Source: JAYZDP01 sp036337765
GTDB lineage: Bacteria > Acidobacteriota > Thermoanaerobaculia > Multivoradales > Multivoraceae
DNA length: 41,022 nucleotides
Assembly: GCA_036337765.1 (NCBI GenBank)
Contig: JAYZDP010000035.1
Location: forward strand, 1 to 41,022
Direction: 5' to 3'
A program made the position numbers and the translations under genes. The notes under the pieces were generated by a model that worked only from the letters and a program-made list of their open reading frames with translations, searched no databases and was not told the origin of the DNA. Position 1 is the first letter of the stretch. Every line of letters starts with the position of its first letter. This document shows, one piece after another, positions 37,634 to 41,022 of the stretch.

Positions 37634-37712
37634 CCAACCCCTGTGTCCGACTAGGGATTGTCTCCAAGGGTTGGAATCGGCTAGAAACAACCCTACTCGG
37701 AGACTCTCACAG
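37634..37712 (+). promoter_or_regulatory. Switch-like structured leader of crcB
   Basis: Hairpin B: GTCTCC (37660-37665) pairs with GGAGAC (37699-37704), and AGGGTTG (37667-37673) with CAACCCT (37688-37694), 13 pairs in all. The 3' arm contains GGAG, the only Shine-Dalgarno before the crcB ATG. Competing hairpin A: CCAACCC (37634-37640) can pair with GGGTTGG (37668-37674), which would break the inner helix of B. This is the layout of a translational on/off switch. The fluoride riboswitch consensus is not visible. The transcription start is unknown and must lie upstream of 37634 for hairpin A to form. Confidence 0.5.
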
Positions 37713-38093
37713 ATGCTTCATCTGCTTTTCATCGGCGCTGGCGGCGCTCTCGGCGCGATCGCCCGCTACGCACTGTCGACATGGATCATGCGCCTCTCGC
37801 CCGGCCTTTTTCCGGCCGGAACCGTCGCCGTGAACGTGGTGGGGTGCCTCCTGATCGGCGCCCTGATGTTCCTGGTAGAGCACTCGCAGAGCCTCGGCGA
37901 GAACGCGCGACTCTTTCTGATCGTCGGCTTCTTGGGCTCGCTGACGACCTTCTCGACGGTTGGCTACGAGACCTTCCACTTCCTCCGCACCGGCCAGCCG
38001 AAGCTCGCCCTCGCTACCGTCGCCGTCAATCTCGCAATCGGCATCGCGGCGGTAGCCATCGGCTGGACCGCGACCAGTGCGGTTCGTGGCTAG
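37713..38093 (+). CDS. crcB: Fluoride channel CrcB/Fluc
   Basis: 126 residues, four membrane segments, the standard length of a Fluc subunit; dual-topology dimers export fluoride. Conserved parts: GGALGAIARY (10-19), GTVAVNVVGC with Asn41, and GFLGSLTTFSTVGYE (72-86), which contains the Phe of the pore and the residues of the central sodium site. A single gene suggests a homodimer. The ATG at 37713 is preceded by GGAG about 10 bases upstream, hidden in a predicted hairpin. The longer frame upstream overlaps the pckA start and is not family-like. It is convergent with tRNA-Asn. Confidence 0.93.
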   Translation: MLHLLFIGAGGALGAIARYALSTWIMRLSPGLFPAGTVAVNVVGCLLIGALMFLVEHSQSLGENARLFLIVGFLGSLTTFSTVGYETFHFLRTGQPKLALATVAVNLAIGIAAVAIGWTATSAVRG

Positions 38094-38121
38094 GCGCGCG
38101 CCCGAGACAGCGTGTTGGATT

Positions 38122-38196
38122 TGGCTCCTCGGGAGGGACTTGAACCCCCAACATTTCGGTTAACAGCCGAACGCTCTACCATTGAGCTACCGAGGA
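38122..38196 (-). tRNA. tRNA-Asn (GTT)
   Basis: Acceptor TCCTCGG pairs with CCGAGGA; D arm GCTCAATGGTAGAGC; anticodon arm TTCGG-CTGTTAA-CCGAA with anticodon GTT; T arm GGGGGTTCAAGTCCCTC. Discriminator G followed by an encoded CCA (38122-38124). Confidence 0.95.
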
Positions 38197-38247
38197 ACTC
38201 GGCCGCTTGCGGCGACTGGCGGATCTAGGTCCCCGCAGCGATCGGGA

Positions 38248-38276
38248 ATGTTAGGTATGCCTGGCACCCTTGTCAA
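38248..38276 (-). promoter_or_regulatory. Promoter of tRNA-Asn
   Basis: -35 TTGACA (38271-38276) and -10 TAACAT (38248-38253) with exactly 17 bases between. The start point would be near 38241, about 45 bases before the tRNA. Confidence 0.65.
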
Positions 38277-38327
38277 CGTGAGAGCGGGGCTTGATCGCTG
38301 GCGCGAGACCGAGCCCGGATCCTCCTT

Positions 38328-39053
38328 CTAGGCGGAGGGCGGTCGGTCCTCCAAAACGATGGCGACGCGGGCGGGAAAGAAGGTGTCGATGCGCGCGCCC
38401 ACGCGGTCGCTAAAGAAGCGCCGCCACTGAGACGCGGTCCAGCTGCGCCGCAGCGAGACGTAGCCGTCCCTGCGGGCGACACGACCGAGCAGCAGGATCG
38501 GAAGTAGGAGGCGCGCGAGCCCGCGGACCCACCATGTGGGCATCAGGTCGACGATCACCGACTCGCGAGCACTGACCCGGGTCATCTCCAGGCACGCGCG
38601 CTCCTTGCCGGCGGTGTCGAGATGGTGCAGAAAGAGCGTCGACAGCGACCAGGTGACGCTCGAGTCGGCGAACGGGAGCGCGCTGGCACAGGCGACCACG
38701 GGCCGTCGAACGTCGCCCAAGCAACGGCCATAGACCAGGTGCCCGAGCTTGAGATCCACCGATACCACCCGCATGTCCACACCCACGCGCGCGGCAGCGG
38801 CGGCGGTGGCGGCGGCCACGTCGCCGGTCCCGGCGGCTACATCCAGCAGCGTCGCGGGGCCCCTGTGCCGCACGACCAGTGGAATCATCGTTCGCCGCGC
38901 CACCGACGAGCCGAAGATGAGGCGGTTGACGCGGCGCAGATCTCGAAGCGCGCGCCGGAACTCGGCCGGCGACAGTTCGTAGCCGTCGAGGATCTCCACT
39001 TCGGACGCCGGAGATGCGGTCAATCGACGCTCCGGACGGGCGCCGACGCCCAT
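38328..39053 (-). CDS. SAM-dependent methyltransferase
   Basis: 241 residues of the class I methyltransferase fold. Motif I is LLDVAAGTGDVA (about 69-80), motif II VVSVDLKLGHL, motif IV region ASALPFADSSVTWSLSTLFLHHL. The hydrophobic stretch GLARLLLPILLLGRVARRDGY near 175-195 suggests membrane association or a lipid-like substrate. The substrate is not identifiable; similar enzymes occur beside polyketide or quinone genes, but none are here. It overlaps the end of the upstream gene by 34 bases if the ATG at 39053 is used; an internal start is possible. Confidence 0.85.
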   Translation of the reverse strand: MGVGARPERRLTASPASEVEILDGYELSPAEFRRALRDLRRVNRLIFGSSVARRTMIPLVVRHRGPATLLDVAAGTGDVAAATAAAAARVGVDMRVVSVDLKLGHLVYGRCLGDVRRPVVACASALPFADSSVTWSLSTLFLHHLDTAGKERACLEMTRVSARESVIVDLMPTWWVRGLARLLLPILLLGRVARRDGYVSLRRSWTASQWRRFFSDRVGARIDTFFPARVAIVLEDRPPSA

Positions 39054-40120
39054 AGAGAAGAGCGGTCCTCGATCGGCGCCATGGCGGGAGATCCGTCGAT
39101 CTCGGCGGCGTGCTCGCCCTCCAATTCGAGTCCCTCGAACTCGCGGCGGTTGGTGGCCAACGAGGCTTTCAGCCAGTCAGGGAAGACCCCCTTGGTGAGC
39201 TCCTCGCCCAAGTCGAAGGGTAGGAAGAAGACGTCATCAGGGTCGTCGATCTGACCCTCCTCCTTCGCCAGCCAACCGATCTCGCTCAGCGTCGGGCGCA
39301 GCTCGCTCAAGAACCGTCGATATCCCTCGCGGAAAACGCCCCTTCCTGACGGTAGGTCGGGCATCGGGCCGATCTCGTCGACCGAGGGAACGCTGCGCGG
39401 CCGAACTGTCTCGTCGGTCCAGCAGGGGGCCAAGGGGTCCGGTGGGCCGAAGCTGGACAGCACCGAGTGCTCCCCGCGGCGCCAGCGCCACGCCTCTCTC
39501 CCGAGAGACGGCCCGACCGAAACGCCCTGCTCGCGCCGCTGTCGACGATGCAGGGTCTCGCACAACTCCCAGAGAACTAGGTCACACAAGTGAGGGAGAC
39601 GCCGCTTCAGCCGCTCTCGAAAGTGGGTCCAGAGAGCCGTGCGGTCGCTACCCGCCCGTTCCTCCTCGCGCTGTGGATGCCGCTTCGGACCGAGGAACCG
39701 TAGCCGCATGCGATGCATCGTCATCGCCGTGGTCAGGCGTCTGGCACCCGCGCCCACCGCACCCGCGCCACCCGGACAAAGGAGAGCGGCCAAGAATTCG
39801 TCGCCGCCAGCTTGGCCACCCAGCAGATCGCGCATCGGGATCGCGTCGAGGAAGAGCCGCAGGCGCAGGATCCGCACCGGAGCCGCCTCTGGGATCGGCA
39901 TGCCCAACTGATAGAAGGAGTAGCGCAGAGTGGTCGCCACCACGTGGCGCAACAAGGTCGCACCGAAGTGCGACGACGCTGGCTGGGGACCAGGAGCGAG
40001 CAGAGAACGACTCAGCGCCGGGATGCTCGCAGCACCCCTAGAAACCCCCTCCTGAGCGCTCAAAACGACCCCCTTCCAACGCTTCGAAAACGCTATGGCT
40101 GCCAAATTGACAGGTCTCAA
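39020..40120 (-). CDS. Unrecognised protein, weak PEP-synthase-like C-terminal part
   Basis: 366 residues; no family is certain. The segment YRRFLSELRPTLSEIGWLA, then DDPDDVFFLPFDLGEEL and an Arg-rich helix (LATNRREFEGLEL), resembles the stretch between the ATP-grasp and phosphohistidine domains of PEP synthase-like proteins. Neither of those catalytic domains is present, so it would be a fragment or a derived non-enzyme. The N-terminal 120 residues are Ala/Leu/Arg-rich. The first start (40120) lies on the -35 box of the divergent tRNA promoter, so the true start may be further in. It is followed by, and overlaps, the methyltransferase gene. Confidence 0.65.
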   Translation of the reverse strand: MRPVNLAAIAFSKRWKGVVLSAQEGVSRGAASIPALSRSLLAPGPQPASSHFGATLLRHVVATTLRYSFYQLGMPIPEAAPVRILRLRLFLDAIPMRDLLGGQAGGDEFLAALLCPGGAGAVGAGARRLTTAMTMHRMRLRFLGPKRHPQREEERAGSDRTALWTHFRERLKRRLPHLCDLVLWELCETLHRRQRREQGVSVGPSLGREAWRWRRGEHSVLSSFGPPDPLAPCWTDETVRPRSVPSVDEIGPMPDLPSGRGVFREGYRRFLSELRPTLSEIGWLAKEEGQIDDPDDVFFLPFDLGEELTKGVFPDWLKASLATNRREFEGLELEGEHAAEIDGSPAMAPIEDRSSLWASAPVRSVD

Positions 40121-40135
40121 AACCTACCTTACACT
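40107..40135 (+). promoter_or_regulatory. Promoter of the tRNA cluster
   Basis: -35 TTGACA (40107-40112), 17-base spacer, -10 TACACT (40130-40135). The start point would be near 40142, about 11 bases before tRNA-Pro. It has the same -35 and spacing as the tRNA-Asn promoter. Confidence 0.75.
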
Positions 40136-40152
40136 GCGCGTTCTGGCCTTGT

Positions 40153-40226
40153 CGGGGCGTGGCGCAGTCTGGTAGCGCACCTGCCTTGGGCGCAGGGGGT
40201 CCTCAGTTCAAATCTGGGCGCCCCGA
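40153..40226 (+). tRNA. tRNA-Pro (TGG)
   Basis: Acceptor CGGGGCG pairs with CGCCCCG; anticodon arm CCTGC-CTTGGGC-GCAGG, anticodon TGG; T arm with GTTCAAATC. Discriminator A; no encoded CCA, unlike the other tRNAs here. Confidence 0.95.
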
Positions 40227-40275
40227 TATTCCCGAGCGGTCGGTAGACCAGAAGCCGACCTCGACAGGCAGTTAG

Positions 40276-40352
40276 CTGCCTGTAGCTCAGCTGGATAGAG
40301 CGGCGGCCTTCTAAGCCGCGGGTCGGGGGTTCAAATCCCTCCAGGCAGGCCA
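40276..40352 (+). tRNA. tRNA-Arg (TCT)
   Basis: Acceptor CTGCCTG pairs with CAGGCAG; anticodon arm GCGGC-CTTCTAA-GCCGC, anticodon TCT; T arm GGGGGTTCAAATCCCTC. Discriminator G, encoded CCA at 40350-40352. Confidence 0.95.
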
Positions 40353-40378
40353 CATGACAGGGTTGAAGAAGAACTAGT

Positions 40379-40455
40379 GGTGAGCGTAGCTCAGTCGGTA
40401 GAGCGCCTGACTGTGGCTCAGGTGGTCGGGGGTTCGAATCCCCTCGCTCACCCCA
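40379..40455 (+). tRNA. tRNA-His (GTG)
   Basis: Extra 5' G (G-1) opposite C73, the histidine identity mark. Acceptor GTGAGCG pairs with CGCTCAC; anticodon arm CCTGA-CTGTGGC-TCAGG, anticodon GTG. Encoded CCA at 40453-40455. Confidence 0.95.
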
Positions 40456-40459
40456 AAAT

Positions 40460-40536
40460 GCGCCCGTAGCTCAGCTGGATAGAGCGACGGCCTCCGGAGC
40501 CGTAGGTCAGGGGTTCGAATCCCTTCGGGCGCACCA
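40460..40536 (+). tRNA. tRNA-Arg (CCG)
   Basis: Acceptor GCGCCCG pairs with CGGGCGC; anticodon arm ACGGC-CTCCGGA-GCCGT, anticodon CCG. Discriminator A, encoded CCA at 40534-40536. Last of the cluster and nearest to the integrase remnant. Confidence 0.95.
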
Positions 40537-40567
40537 GTACCCAGCCTCGTCTTCTTCGGTCTACCCT

Positions 40568-40586
40568 CAGAAACAAACGGTTTCTG
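40568..40586 (+). terminator. Hairpin after the tRNA cluster
   Basis: CAGAAAC pairs with GTTTCTG around a 5-base loop, extendable by two or three pairs including a G-T. It lies 31 bases after the last tRNA. No clear T run follows, so it may be a weak terminator or a processing element. Confidence 0.4.
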
Positions 40587-40614
40587 GGCCTGATCCAGGT
40601 CGCCCAACACTGCG

Positions 40615-40857
40615 CTCGAGAAGCACGTTCTGCCCGCACTTGGCAGTCACCCCATGCGCCGGGTGTCGCACGACCAAGTGGTTCGGCTACATCGGAATCT
40701 CGCTGATCGACCAGCAGAGGCCAACAGAACCCTCACAGCCCTTGCCGCCGTTTTTGGCTACGCCGACATCCAGGGTTGGGTGCCGGCTCAGTTCAACCCC
40801 TGTCGGCACGTTGCTATGGCGAGAGAGGCACGTGAGAAAGTGGACGCCCGCCGAACG
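40615..40857 (+). pseudogene. Tyrosine-integrase remnant (core-binding domain)
   Basis: One frame reads LEKHVLPALGSHPMRRVSHDQV, then VRLHRNLADRPAEANRTLTAL, AAVFGYADIQGW and NPCRHVAMARE. This is the SAM-like core-binding domain of phage-type tyrosine integrases (compare the usual pattern VLPALG...V...DV..LH..L...P..ANR.L...S..F..A..WG....NPC). The N-terminal arm-binding part and the whole catalytic domain are missing, so it is a relic. The frame runs on into the next gene without a stop, but similarity ends near 40857. Its place beside a tRNA cluster fits tRNA-targeted integration. Confidence 0.7.
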
Positions 40858-40896
40858 CACAACGTGCTCGAGCCGGCTTTCGAAGGAGGAGAGCGC

Positions 40897-41022
40897 ATGA
40901 GAACCAAAACCGAGCCACAGAACGGACAAACCCTGAGAATGAGCTGGCTCGCAGCCCTTCTCGTCGCGTTGCTGGCACTCGGCAACGTCGCTGGCGTCGC
41001 CGCCGAGGATCGCTCGGACGAG
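40897..41022 (+). CDS. Exported protein, 5' end only
   Basis: The ATG at 40897 follows a strong GAAGGAGGAGAG. The 42 visible codons encode a charged start (MRTKTEPQNGQTLR), a membrane-spanning core (MSWLAALLVALLALGNVAG) and AEDRSDE, a signal peptide with cleavage near VAA. The gene leaves the window on the right; nothing can be said of its function. The same frame is open upstream through the integrase relic, but the ribosome site and signal peptide fix the start here. Confidence 0.7.
   Translation, partial: MRTKTEPQNGQTLRMSWLAALLVALLALGNVAGVAAEDRSDE

Noticed and set aside
37590..37712. Canonical fluoride riboswitch before crcB
   Set aside because: Searched by eye for the GGCGAUGG/GCC pseudoknot segments and the conserved GCUGAUG...CUCCUAC part; none is present. 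A different structure is reported instead.
40153..40536. Tandem repeat or CRISPR-like array
   Set aside because: The repeated GTAGCTCAG and GGGTTCGAATC segments are D and T arms of four tRNA genes.
40276..40536. att-type direct repeat of a tRNA 3' end beside the integrase relic
   Set aside because: No second copy of any tRNA 3' end is visible to the right within the window.

Overview
The window is GC-rich chromosomal DNA from a Gram-negative bacterium. LpxD implies lipid A, and several proteins carry export signals. An Acidobacteriota member, possibly of the Thermoanaerobaculia type, fits best. The hints are a decayed MacB/FtsX-like orphan permease, an exported VWA protein of the kind common in that phylum, a tricorn-like protease, an unusually long Hfq-like protein and a SufU-type SUF operon. 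This placement is an inference from gene content; no 16S gene is present.

Layout. 1-1016: the 5' end of an exported protein and a decayed TPR-like gene. 1186-2363: dCMP deaminase coupled to cytidylate kinase. 2370-7559: an orphan peptide-binding lipoprotein, divergent from a CotH / VTC / DUF4956 gene set. 7556-10905 (minus): a tightly coupled RicT(PSP1) - Hfq-like - PdxA - SerRS run. 11044-13981: purD, lpxD and a small secreted phosphatase-like protein. 14078-16895: a radical SAM gene split by a frameshift at a C8 tract, then an SCP2-like protein coupled to an alpha/beta hydrolase. 16914-22762: a large tricorn-like protease (minus) and an exported TPR - VWA pair. 22868-23709: gene decay, with two neighbouring genes that kept their ends but lost their middles. 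23720-24508: a crotonase.

24588-30468 is a complete SUF iron-sulfur operon (rrf2-sufB-sufC-sufD-sufS-sufU, minus). It has a near-consensus sigma70 promoter and an IscR-like operator just downstream of the -10 box. A broken orphan permease lies immediately upstream. 31367-34331: acetyl-CoA synthetase overlapping an AI-2E-family membrane protein. 34430-38093: thiI, pckA and crcB. The crcB leader folds on paper into two mutually exclusive hairpins, one of which buries the Shine-Dalgarno; it does not look like the known fluoride riboswitch. 38122-40536: tRNA-Asn (minus), a methyltransferase, an unrecognised protein, and a tRNA cluster Pro-Arg-His-Arg with its own consensus promoter. The right edge holds a tyrosine-integrase remnant next to the tRNAs and the start of another exported protein.

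Most of the window is housekeeping. The accessory signals are the crcB leader, a 61-bp repeat found before two unrelated genes, the CotH/VTC/DUF4956 set, the IscR-like site at the SUF promoter, and several genes caught in decay.
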